NCBI GenBank assembly: GCA_020912385.1
Contig: CP087209.1
Coordinates: 1,302,001 to 1,366,000, forward strand
Direction of reading: 5' to 3'
Origin: Neofusicoccum parvum
Taxonomy: Eukaryota > Ascomycota > Dothideomycetes > Botryosphaeriales > Botryosphaeriaceae
Length of the DNA stretch: 64,000 nt
Position numbers and translations under genes: made by a program. The notes under the pieces were generated by a model, which did not search any database, was not told the DNA's origin, and saw nothing but the letters and a program-made list of their open reading frames with translations. Position 1 is the stretch's first letter, and each line of letters begins with the position of its first letter. Shown here one piece after another: positions 42,102 through 52,900 of the stretch.

Positions 42102-44288
42102 ATGCCTTCGGTGCGCGGCAAAGGTCGGCCGTCACTCAGGCAGGGCCTCGACAAGGAGGTCTTCCAGGTCATCCGCAAGCTCATTGACGAGCAGCCCGGC
42201 GACAACCCGAACCTCTCTGTCTCCACTGTGTCCGACTGGATCAAGCGCTCCAACTCAAGCCTTGCCCGGAGACCTCGGAAAGCTCTCGAGGATAGCATCG
42301 AACGCGTACTGGAGGTCATAAAGGAAGATGAAGCCAGCGGAGATGACGAGATGGCCCCGATTGATGCCAACCTTGGCGGCTCCGAGCAGGATCCCCCTCT
42401 CTCGTCGGAGAACGCTATGAATATGGCCCTTCGTGGGAACTTGGCCAAGCAGACGGCCAGTGCAGAGCAGGCGGCGAAGAAGCGGGACGGCCAGCGGCAG
42501 CTGGATGGTCAGCCGGCAAAGAAGAAGAGGAAGGCGGAGGCCAAGGAGGAAATCAACACGGCTCCTCCAACACACTTGATACTGGAGCACCTGGGCGGCG
42601 TCGACAATGTCAAGCAACAGTTGATGGAGCACCTGGTCATGCCGCTGCTGTGCCCTGATGAGTACACCAGACGCGGAATAACCATACCGCGTGGTATCCT
42701 TCTTCACGGCCCTCCCGGATGCGGCAAGACCGTCATTTCGAAAGCCTTTGCCAACAAGCTCGGTGTTCCTTTCATCGAAATTCTTGGGCCGTCCATCGTC
42801 TCCGGCATGTCTGGAGAGTCCGAGAAACAAGTACGGGAGCACTTTGAGGAGGCGCGCAAAAATGCCCCATGCCTGTTATTTATTGACGAAATTGACGTCA
42901 TTGCGCCTAAGAGAGATACATCCCAGAGCCAGATGGAGAAGCGCATTGTAGCTCAACTGCTCATCTCTATGGACAGTCTTGCTATGGAAGCCAATGACGG
43001 GAAGCCAGTCATCGTCCTTGCGGCTACGAATCGGCCTGATAGTATTGATCCGGCTTTGAGAAGAGGTGGTCGTTTCGATACGGAAATCAACATGGGAGTT
43101 CCCAACGAGAAGATGAGGGAGCTCATCCTGCGCGCACAGACACGCGACACCAACATCGGCACTGACGTGGACTTCGCACACCTTGCGAAAATGACAGGCG
43201 GATTCGTTGGCGCAGATCTCCGTGACCTAGTTGGCAAGGCTGGGTCGTGGTCCATGGACCGGTACAGAGAAGCGCTGCTGACGCAGGCTGAGGAGTTGGA
43301 CATGGATATCGACAATGGCGATAAGACTGAAGCAAGTGAACTGGACAAGAAAATAACACGTCTAGTCAATCGCATTAAGCAAACAGATCTTCCCCGCCCC
43401 GAAGGCTTCGAAACAGTTACAATCGGCATGGAGGCATTCCTTGCAGTTCTCCCTGACATCCAACCATCGTCTAAACGCGAAGGTTTCGCTACTGTTCCGG
43501 ACACGACCTGGGAAGATATTGGCGCTTTGGAAGACATCAGAGAAGAGCTCCAGATGGCTATCGTCGAGCCAATCAAGCATCCGGAACGTTACAAGGAAGT
43601 CGGTATCACAGCTCCAACAGGTGTACTCCTCTGGGGCCCTCCCGGGTGCGGAAAGACGCTTCTAGCAAAGGCCGTGGCCAACGAGTCGAAGGCAAATTTC
43701 ATCAGCGTCAAGGGCCCGGAACTGCTCAACAAATTTGTCGGCGAGTCCGAACGCGCCGTTCGCCAAGTCTTCACTCGTGCACGCTCTTCCATTCCTTGTG
43801 TTATCTTTTTCGATGAGCTCGACGCTTTGGTGCCTAAGCGGAACGACTCACAGTCCGAGGCCTCAACTCGCGTTGTCAATACGCTGCTCACCGAGCTTGA
43901 TGGCCTCAGTACTCGTGAGGGTATCTACGTCATCGCTGCGACCAACCGCCCGGACATGATCGACGACGCCATGCTCCGGCCCGGCCGTCTCGAGACGATG
44001 CTCTTTGTCGGACTGCCCGGTCCCAGCGAGCGCGCGGAGATCCTCAGAGCTCTCATCAAGCACACTCCCATCGACGACAAGTTTGCGGACTTTGCTCGCG
44101 ATTGCGAAAACTACTCCGGTGCGGATCTGGGTAGCTTGTTGAGGCAGGCTGGTCAGAATGCACTAAGAAGAAAGAGCGGACAGGTTACGCAGGAGGACTT
44201 CCTCATAGCCAAGGAGAAGATTGTGCCGAGTGTGGGGGATATGCTGAGATACGAGCTGCTGAAGAAGCGGTTGGCATCAAGGGCTTAA
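42102..44288 (+). CDS. RIX7: ribosome biogenesis AAA-ATPase Rix7 (NVL)
   Basis: Rix7 is a nuclear type II AAA-ATPase that strips Nsa1 from pre-60S particles. The single exon encodes 728 residues from the ATG at 42102 (MPSVRGKGR); upstream in-frame codons lack a good start. The N-terminal nucleolin-binding-type domain is at about 10-90 and a bipartite basic signal (KKKRKAEAKEE) sits near 145. D1 has Walker A GPPGCGKT at 203, Walker B LLFIDEID and the sensor region AATNRPD. D2 has Walker A GPPGCGKT at 512, Walker B VIFFDELD and AATNRPDMID. Arg fingers appear as DPALRRGGRFD in D1 and DDAMLRPGRLE in D2. Both ATPase sites therefore look competent. Confidence 0.95.
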   Translation: MPSVRGKGRPSLRQGLDKEVFQVIRKLIDEQPGDNPNLSVSTVSDWIKRSNSSLARRPRKALEDSIERVLEVIKEDEASGDDEMAPIDANLGGSEQDPPLSSENAMNMALRGNLAKQTASAEQAAKKRDGQRQLDGQPAKKKRKAEAKEEINTAPPTHLILEHLGGVDNVKQQLMEHLVMPLLCPDEYTRRGITIPRGILLHGPPGCGKTVISKAFANKLGVPFIEILGPSIVSGMSGESEKQVREHFEEARKNAPCLLFIDEIDVIAPKRDTSQSQMEKRIVAQLLISMDSLAMEANDGKPVIVLAATNRPDSIDPALRRGGRFDTEINMGVPNEKMRELILRAQTRDTNIGTDVDFAHLAKMTGGFVGADLRDLVGKAGSWSMDRYREALLTQAEELDMDIDNGDKTEASELDKKITRLVNRIKQTDLPRPEGFETVTIGMEAFLAVLPDIQPSSKREGFATVPDTTWEDIGALEDIREELQMAIVEPIKHPERYKEVGITAPTGVLLWGPPGCGKTLLAKAVANESKANFISVKGPELLNKFVGESERAVRQVFTRARSSIPCVIFFDELDALVPKRNDSQSEASTRVVNTLLTELDGLSTREGIYVIAATNRPDMIDDAMLRPGRLETMLFVGLPGPSERAEILRALIKHTPIDDKFADFARDCENYSGADLGSLLRQAGQNALRRKSGQVTQEDFLIAKEKIVPSVGDMLRYELLKKRLASRA

Positions 44289-44649
44289 GTGTGGGACTTG
44301 TGCGTTGGGATGAGGTGTCGAAGCATTTATCTAGATGAAAGGTTCCACTCCTGATGTTTTGGTCAATCGGTGCTGCAGAGTTGAAGATTATGAATAGATA
44401 TCAATCGGAATTCGAGTTATGACATCTCCATGCTGATTGTCCATGGGGTTAATGTTTTATCGAAGATACTGAACCATAACAAAGCGAGACAGCTGGCACT
44501 CTCTTGATAACACATGAGCAGCTTTTTTCTATGGGACTTCAACAACACTTAGTCTACACCAAACGCCACTATCACTGTAGGTATTGGAGAGATCCCTTGC
44601 TATTTCATCATGTCCACTTCTCCTTCCCGAGATAGTCGAGCCCGCAAAG
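44289..44649. other. RIX7 3' flank
   Basis: These 361 bases probably hold the RIX7 3' UTR. An ATG at 44611 opens 26 codons only. I looked for an N-terminal half of the following fragment and found none. Confidence 0.4.
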
Positions 44650-44901
44650 ATGCCAAGAGGACCACTAAAAACGACCAAAGAACCTCCTAAAAGCCCCGTC
44701 ACCCACTGCCACCTCCCCACGAACTGGCGCGGGGATCCGGAGTGGTCGGGGAGGAGGTGGAGTGAGCCGAGGGAGGTTAGTGAGTTTTTGGAGAGGAATT
44801 TTGAGATTCTGATGGAGTTGTGGAGGGGAAAGGAAAGAGGGAAGAGGGTTGAGATAGTGGAAGAGTATAAAACGTGGATAGAAAAAAGATTTACGATGTA
44901 G
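44650..44901 (+). pseudogene. truncated copy 1 of an unrecognised protein family
   Basis: Eighty-three codons from ATG at 44650. The last 45 residues, beginning WSEPREVSEFLERNFEIL, align without gaps to the C terminus of the gene at 45246-45734. I count 15 identities of 45, including W-x21-W, the K-x2-G-x-R block and YK-x-W-x-E-x2-F. The first 38 residues are basic and Pro-rich and do not match the longer copy. No N-terminal half is visible upstream, so I read this as a truncated paralogue. It could be a short functional gene. No known domain. Confidence 0.35.
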
Positions 44902-45245
44902 AAGTTGAGATTTGGTGCGGTAAATGTGGAAATTGTTGGCATGTCGCCTGAGATGTAGTTGATTAGAGGCATACAACTGGTTGATAACTTTAGATCATCG
45001 CCTGGTGATTGTAGATGCAACCTGCCACGAATTCGCACGTTCCTCCCTCTTATAAAGTTACACGTGATGGTAGAATCAAACGAGTGAGTCGTTATGCCAC
45101 GTCAGATGAATGCAAACGATGTCTTCGTGTGTAGGATATAAGAAGTAGAAGTCTTCTACTTTGGTCAAAATAATAGCCTCAACTTGAGAAATCATAACTC
45201 TTGTTTCTAGAGAGAGACCTAAAAACAACGGCAAGGCATCTGGAT
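44902..45245. other. spacer between copies 1 and 2
   Basis: This spacer is AT-rich and has no supported gene. It contains the promoter of copy 2. Confidence 0.35.
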
Positions 45246-45734
45246 ATGTCGGATGGACAGCCCCTTCCTGATGAACTCTCTGCCATCGGTTCAAGTTTCC
45301 GCCGCTGCTATGACTGGCGAAATGACACGCCCGATAAAGTCAAAGCGGATGAATACATCACGCTTTGCCGCCTTCTAGCGCCGCTGCCGCGTTCCATATC
45401 ACAGTTTTCATTCGAGAAAGCAATGCGTTGGGAGGATTGCCGGGCATATAAGGCGCGAGATCCAACGTTACCGGCTTCGGATGCCATCGGCATCAGGTTC
45501 TTCTGTGATTGGCTAAATTCATCTATCATCGAGGACGATAGTTGGGCAAGAAAACGGTGGCCGGAGAGGATTGAGTGGCCGACAACGCAGTTACATGGTG
45601 AGTTGTTGAAGAAGACGATGGAATGCTTGACGAACTTTTGGGTGACAAAAGACGAGGGCACCAGAAGAGCTGCAGTGGCGAGATATAAGCAGTGGTTGGA
45701 AAGAACGTTCCACGTAACGCTTGACGTGTCCTGA
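45246..45734 (+). CDS. unrecognised 162-residue protein, copy 2 of a local family
   Basis: Intronless; the ATG at 45246 gives MSDGQPLPDELSAIG. The protein is helical and Trp-rich (WRNDT, MRWEDC, FFCDWLNSS, KRWPERIEW, TNFWVTKD, YKQWLERTF), with no signal peptide or membrane span. The 45 C-terminal residues starting WPTTQLHGELLKK match copy 1 at 44767-44898. Repetition of this motif in two separate frames is the main evidence that either is coding, because the antisense strand is open here too. I do not know the family. The Trp/Glu/Arg pattern suggests a compact helical fold. Confidence 0.5.
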   Translation: MSDGQPLPDELSAIGSSFRRCYDWRNDTPDKVKADEYITLCRLLAPLPRSISQFSFEKAMRWEDCRAYKARDPTLPASDAIGIRFFCDWLNSSIIEDDSWARKRWPERIEWPTTQLHGELLKKTMECLTNFWVTKDEGTRRAAVARYKQWLERTFHVTLDVS

Positions 45735-45925
45735 GGTATCAAGGTAGAGACTTGGGCAGAAATTATCGTGGTTGATATTGGCTCATCGTGTTGCCTCCTC
45801 CCAACCAGTGAGCTGCCGCCCAAAGCGGTGGTGCGGTCGCCTCATAAGTAATTAAGGTCGATGTACATGACCGGAGACTACTCAATGCCGAGAAAATTTC
45901 GAAGGGACTAGGCTGCACGGGCACC

Positions 45926-46503
45926 ATGTCTCCAACAGCGGAGGAGCTGGTGTCTGCTGTTTCGACGGATATTCTTGGCCTATTGTGTTTTGCCAGTGAG
46001 CCGTGCTACTCTGAACCCTCTATCGAGAATTTCATCACGAACCGTCGCGGCAACTTTTTGCACGGCGGTGAGATTGACCTAATATGCAGATTACTGGAGG
46101 ATGCGAATATCAATACAACAAAGACGGACCAGAAGACTATTCTCAGCTGACCCGCATCTTGACTGGGCTTATCCGTGAGCTGGCGATCTATGCTGGGCTT
46201 CGCACTCTTGCACGTGTCTGTAGAGAGCCGGTGGTTTCACGCAGCAACCGACCGGGAGGAGATGCGTCTCTGGCGCGAGTTGAGAAATTCACGTCTGAGG
46301 TGTTTCCCGGAGCATTGGGCACGAATGAGGCGGCCAGTCGCAGGCAGCTGGTTGAGCATGTACGTGCAGTGAAGCTAGGATTCGACAGACGAGCTAATGG
46401 AGGTGGAAGCATTCCTTGCAGAAGCCCTGGCAGTTCTAGCCGGCAAGGAGACGAAGAACGGGACGTGAGGCACTGCACGGAATGTGGTAGGCTACCGTGG
46501 TAG
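45926..46503 (+). pseudogene. possible copy 3 of the local family, frame-disrupted
   Basis: ATG at 45926 opens MSPTAEELVSAVSTDILGLL and reaches GEIDLICRLLEDANI, loosely like EYITLCRLLAPLPR in copy 2, before a stop at 46148. In the next frame, 46084-46503, a C-terminal-like segment (NEAASRRQLVEHVRAVKLGF) resembles the ends of copies 1 and 2. No convincing intron joins the two: the one frame-compatible choice, 46068-46132, would remove the matching CRLL block. Similarity is weak, so this may be chance. If real, it is a decayed copy. Confidence 0.25.
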
Positions 46504-46949
46504 CTTTCTGCGCTGCGGGGCAGGGCGGAACGCGACAGGGCCGACGGCAGCGAGGCGCAACAGAGACGTGAAACGGCAAGACACCGGACGGCGGGCGCAG
46601 GTGAGCAACAATGAGTCCGCGAAACGCGTGCGATTCGCTGGGGCGCACCGGTGTGAGAAGGCGGTGATGGGAGTGGAGCGGCGCGTCGAAACAAGCTTAT
46701 CAGCGGACCCCGGCGCAGTCGCGTAGTGGTCCGTGCGCGGCGAAGACGTGTCGGGCGCGCTGTTGCGGGATGCACTCGTCGCCGTTGGCGTTATTTTGCT
46801 GCTTCCGTCAACAACCACCTCCGCCCAACACCGCCGCTCCCTCCATACCATCTGCTCCTGCGGTATCGCCCCCTCCCTCGCCGCGCCGCGCCCGCTGTCC
46901 GCCACAACACATGTCTTGAGCCGCCCCGCCGCCCGCACCGAATCACATC
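46504..46949. promoter_or_regulatory. dynein heavy chain promoter region
   Basis: These 446 GC-rich bases precede the dynein ATG. The dynein exon 2 frame happens to stay open upstream to 46733 across the first intron, but that part has no dynein similarity. The leader is C-rich, as in other genes here. Confidence 0.45.
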
Positions 46950-49900
46950 ATGGAGGACCCCTTGGTCACCTCCCCAGGGGCCGCCAACGGCATCTCCGCG
47001 CCGAAGCAGCCCGCGCCCACGTCCACGTCGATAGATCCGCAGCTTATAGTCGACCATCTCACAAAAGTCCTGAGCGTCACGCTGGGCGCCTCGGAAGAGG
47101 ACCTGGCCGCGCCCGGGAGCTTGCTGTCCGAGCCGCTGCTGCAGGACTCGCTGCAGCGCTGCACGCGCTTCGCTCTCGAGTCGCAGGTTGCGCTCTACGT
47201 GCAGCGGATCATTGGAGACCTCGAGCAGACCGATGGCACCAACGGGTCGGAAGGTTCGTACTCCTCTCGCCTCCGCCTCAGATCGTTGCTGATCCCTCAT
47301 TTCGTTTAGTCCCGCCGCTGCGCTACGTCTACACGCTGTCCTCCGAGCTCTCCGCCACCACCACCTACGATGCCTGTATCGCGATCCTGAAGGGCCCGCA
47401 GCCTATTAATCCCGCCGCCCCCATCAGCCAGCAAATCCAGGTCATCAACCTCCCCGGAATCGCCTCGTCAGACCCCACCACGAACGGCCAGGGCCCGCTC
47501 AGCTCGCCGTTCGAGGCCCTACACTCTCTCGTTCACCTGGCGCTGGCGCCCTATTTCGATGCGTACACTAAGAGCCAGGCGGCGCTCCACCCGAGCTGGA
47601 GCAAGGGAGACGTCGACGCCAGGACCGGCATTCCTGGTGCCAAGAAGAGGATCGCAGAGCTAGAGTTGAGTTTGCTTCAGTTGCAGCAGAACACCGAGAT
47701 ACCCGAGCTTTTGTTGGCTCAGCCTGATGTAATTCAAAATGCGCTGGAGGAGGCCCAGGCCAGGGGAGTCAAGCCGACTATCGACCTCATCCCCGCGGCG
47801 TTGTTGGATGACAGCAAGTTCCTGAACAACCTGCAGAATATCGTCAATGGGTGGATTAGGTCGATACAGACGATTACGAAGACGAACCGCGATCCCGCAA
47901 GCGGTACCGCGAATCAAGAAATTAATTTCTGGCTGAATATGGAGTCCGCCTTGGCTGGAATCGAGCAGCAGCTTCGCAGCGATGGCGTGTCCTTGACCAT
48001 GGACGTGCTCAGGCACGCGAAGCGTTTCCAGGCCACTGTCAGTTTCAGCACCGATACGGGCCTGAAGGAGACGATGGAGACTGTGCAAAAGTACAACTTG
48101 CTTATGCGCGATTTCCCTCTCGACGAGCTCCTGTCCGCCACGTCGTTGGAGAAAGTGCAAGATTCTATCAACCTGATCTTCGGACACTTGAACAAGAAGC
48201 TGCGCGCTTCTCCGTACCCCATCAAGCGCGCTCTTGCCCTCGTGGAGGCCATTTCCGGTGATTTGGACGCTCGGATACACTTCCTCCTCAACGGTCGGGA
48301 GCTGATGCACCAGGAGTTCCCGGATTTCGATGCGACTATGAAGCTTGCCGAAGGCGTTTGGCGCGCATGGGACGAGAACGTCAAGGAGTTCACTAATGTT
48401 GCGCGTGAGGTGTCTAGGCGAAGGAACGAGAAGTTCATCCCCATCAAGATCCAGCCTCGCCATGTTCGCACTCAGGACAGGCTTAAGTACATCACGACCT
48501 TCCGCAAGAACCACGAGCAACTCCAGCGTACTATCGTCAACGTTCTCGGCCCCAGCTCCTCGGTCAGGGAAATCTCCGATGGCGCAAAGGACGATGCTGT
48601 TATCGTGGAGGAGATTGGCGATGTCGATGCTGTTGAGGAGGTAGCCCAGGCATACGCGGCTCTGAAGGACGTCGATGTGTTAGACGTCACCCCCGAGGGA
48701 ACCCGGATCTGGGAACAGGCCGAGATGACCTACAACGAGCGCACGTCTCGTGTGGAGAACTCCATCATCGCCAGGCTGAGAGATCGTCTGGCGACCGCGA
48801 AGAACGCTAATGAGATGTTCCGCGTCTTCTCGAAATTCAACGCACTCTTCGTCCGACCGAAGATTCGGGGTGCCATCTCTGAGTATCAAACTCAGCTAAT
48901 TGATAATGTCAAGCAAGATATCTCGGCATTACATGAGCGCTTCAAGCAGCAATATGGACACTCCGAGGCTCACGCTATGGCTCAGCTTCGCGATCTCCCC
49001 CCAGTCTCTGGTGCTGTCATCTGGGCACGCCAGATCGAGCGCCAGCTCGATGGATACATGGGCAAGGTCGAGAACATCCTTGGTAAGGACTGGAGTCTCC
49101 ACATGGAAGGCCAGAAGCTTCAGAGCGAGAGTAATATGTTCCGGAAGAAGCTGGACACCAGGCCAATCTACGAGGCTTGGTTGAAGGAGGTCCAAAGGCG
49201 CAACCTGTCAATTTCCGGCCGCCTTTTCAGCGTCAGCCGGAACCGCGCTGCCGGCAATTCTCTTGAGCTAGGTGTCAACTTTGATCACCAAGTCATTGCC
49301 CTGTTCAAGGAAGTCCGGAATCTTCTTTGGCTCAACTACCAGGTCCCCCATGCCATCAACAACATCTCTAAGGAGGCCAAGCGTGTCTACCCCTATGCTG
49401 TCAGCATGATGGAGAGCGTGCGCACGTACTCGCAAACTACTCGCGCAATCACCGAGATGGTTGAGGTTTCGATACTCCTGCACGGTTACCAGAACGATGC
49501 TCAAAGCCTGATCACGAAGGGTGTTCCCCTCAAATGGGAGAGTTTCGTGCATGCGTATGATCTGCACATCAGGCAGGGCCCGCTTGCGGCGACGGATCAT
49601 TCTCTGGCACCGGCAAGGGGAGAGAGCAAGCACGTGCAATTCGTCCGGGAATTTGCGGCGGCTGTCTCGCTTCTTCAAAGCAAGACGGAAACCCTCAAGA
49701 CAATTCACGCCAACATTCAGAAGGCTCTTTCCGATCTGGAGACCTGCCCTTACAAATATGAAGCTTTCAGGGCCAGCTTGGACATTATTCAGCGCGCTGT
49801 CGATCAGCTTAACTTGGAGAACTACGTCAACCTCCCATACTACGTCTCCGAGCTGAACGCCCGGGTCGAGAAGACTTTGCTCGTGCGGCTGAGTACCGCT

Positions 49901-52900
49901 ATCCAGGAGTGGATTGAGGCATTCGCAAGTGCTGATAATTCTGAGCCCGATGGGAGACCCACCACTGCCTCTTCCGAGGGCGCAGACAAAAACCGCCCTC
50001 GCCTGTCCCACCTAATCCACGAAATCATTATGCGCAACCAAGTCATCTACCTTGATCCGCCGTTGGAGTTTGCTCGGGCTAGTTGGCTTGACCAGTTGCA
50101 CGAGTGGCTTGGTGTTATCTGCAGACTCGAAAAGATCAAATCTTCGAGATACGACATGCGGCTTGAGGCCGTTCAAGATCCCTCCAGCCTGCGCTTCGTC
50201 GAGCTGCCCAGCCGCTGCACTGAGTCTTTGACTCGTGTTTACGGTGCAATCGAAGATAAGATTCGCGAAATCAGTGTGTACGTCGATGACTGGCTTCGCT
50301 TCCAGTCGCTGTGGGATCTCAAGTCGGATCAAGTCTATGACATTCTTGGAGACGAACTTCGGAAGTGGCTGCAACTGCTACAGGACATTCGCAAAACTCG
50401 CTCGACATTCGATACTTCGGACGTCAGCCGCACGTTCGGCAACGTCACAATCGACTACGAGCAAGTCCAAATGAAGGTCAATGCCAAGTACGACCAATGG
50501 CAGCACGAGATCCTTGTCAAATTTGCTGCTCGTCTTGGTGCACGCATGGCTGAGGTCTATGCTGAAATTGAAAAAGCTCGTAAGGATCTTGAGGGGCAAT
50601 CCCTGGAGTCTTCTTCCACTGCCCAGGTTGTCCACTTCATCACCTCCGTCAAGCAGTGCAAGCAAAAGGTCAAGGTTTTGGCCCCCGAAGTCGAGATTTT
50701 CAGGCAAGGCCAGACAACTCTCACTCGCCAGCGGTACCAGTTCCCCGGTGACTGGCTGGACTGCGACCAAATCGACCACGAATGGGCGACTCTTAACGAG
50801 ATCCTCAGCCGCAAGAGCAAGATTGTCAACGACCAGACGGATGCGCTCAGGGCTAGGCTCACTGCTCAGGACAAGGTTATGAACGACAAGGTCGCGGAGC
50901 TTGTCCAGCAGTGGAACGAGGAGAAGCCTGTCTCCGGAACCATTCCTCCGGAAGAGGCGTCGGCTACGCTGCAAACCTTCGATCAGAAGCTGACGCAGCT
51001 AAGCGAGGAGGCTCGGATGGTTTCTGAAGCCAAGGAAGCCCTCGACCTTCCTCCAAGTGGCGAGAGCATCCTGCCTACTCTGCTTGAGGAAGTCCAGGAC
51101 TTCAAGTCTGTTTGGGCTGCGCTTTCTACGATCTGGAGCAGCTTGAACGACCTGAGAGACACTCTTTGGACGAGCATTCAGCCCAGAAAGCTCCGCCAGT
51201 CTCTTGACAACCTGATCAAGATGACCAAGGAGATGCCCAGTCGTATGCGGCAGTACGCAGCTTTCGAGCACGTACAGAACCATCTCAAAGGCCTCCTCAA
51301 GGTGAACCCGCTGCTCTCCGACATGCGCTCAGAGGCTGTCCGTGAGCGTCATTGGGTGAAGATCTTCCGCGCGCTCAGGCCCACCAAGAGGTACTCTCCT
51401 TTGTCCATGACTCTGGGCGATGTCTGGGACCTGCAGCTGGCCCAGAGTGAGACTGTCATCCGTGATGTTATCACCCAAGCCATGGGCGAGATGGCTCTTG
51501 AGGAGTTCTTGAGGCAGGTTCGTGAGACTTGGCAGAACTATTCTCTTGAACTTGTGTCCTACCAGAACAAGTGCCGCTTGATTCGTGGTTGGGATGATCT
51601 CTTTGCCAAGTGCAGTGAGAACCTCAACTCTCTCCAGGCCATGAGGCACTCTCCATACTACAAGGAGTTCGAAGAGGAAGCTTCGTCTTGGGAGGAGAAG
51701 CTCAACCGTGTTCACGTGCTCTTCGACGTCTGGATTGATGTACAGCGTCAATGGGTCTACCTCGAGGGTGTCTTCACTGGTAATGCTGATATCAAGCATC
51801 TTCTGCCGATGGAGTCTTCTCGTTTCCAGAACATCAACTCCGAGTTCCTCAACGTCATGAAGAAGGTCTCGCGTTCGCCATTCGTGCTCGACGTTCTGGC
51901 TATCCCCGGTGTTCAGAAGTCTCTTGAGCGTCTTGAGGAGCTTCTCAACAAGATTCAGAAGGCCCTTGGAGAGTACCTCGAACGCGAGCGTGTTTCCTTC
52001 CCGCGTTTCTACTTCGTTGGTGACGAAGATCTCCTGGAGATCATTGGTAACAGCAACGACACTGTCAGAATCGCGAAGCACTTACGGAAGATGTTCGCTG
52101 GTTTGTCTGGCCTCGTCACCACTGAAGATTCGGTCATCACTGGTTTCACCTCGAAGGAGGATGAAGTCGTTCAATTAAAGAAGGAGATCTCGCTCATCAA
52201 AACCCCGAAGATTAACGAGTGGCTTGGAGCTTTGGAGCTAAACATGAAGAACACGCTCGCAGAGCTACTGGCTGAGGCTATTGAGCAATTCAATGGCATC
52301 CTCCAGGCCGAAACGATTGACCGCGAAGCATTCGAGGCCTACATCGCTCAATATCCTGCGCAGATTGTTGTTCTCGCCACTCAAGCTTGCTGGACAACTG
52401 ACGTCGACAACGCCCTGCGCAACGGCGGCTCGACTTTGCAGTCCTTGTACGAGAGGCAGGTCGGCATTCTGCAGCTTCTTGCTACGGCCGTCCTTGGAGA
52501 TCTCGACACCATTCAGCGGAAGAAGTGCGAACATCTTATCACCGAGTGTGTCCACCAGCGTGATGTCATCCACAAGCTGAACAAGATCGGCGCCGACACG
52601 GAGAACCACCACATGTGGCTTTTGCAGATGCGCTATGAGTACAAGGCCGAGGGCGACTTCTTGCAGCGCCTGAAAATCAAGATGGCCAACGCTACGCTGG
52701 ACTACGGCTACGAGTATCTTGGTGTTACGGAACGTCTCGTCCGCACTCCTCTGACGGACCGGTGCTTCTTGACCTTGACGCAGGCTCTCTCTCAAAGGCT
52801 TGGTGGTTCGCCCTATGGCCCTGCTGGTACTGGCAAGACCGAGTCCGTCAAGGCTCTCGGTGTTCAACTTGGTCGTTTCACCCTTGTCTTCTGCTGTGAC

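Noticed and set aside
46733..46949. Apparent N-terminal extension of the dynein frame upstream of 46950
   Set aside because: The exon 2 frame stays open by chance across exon 1 and intron 1. The residues show no dynein similarity, while the 46950 ATG in another frame joins by a clean splice to [14 protein letters not shown].
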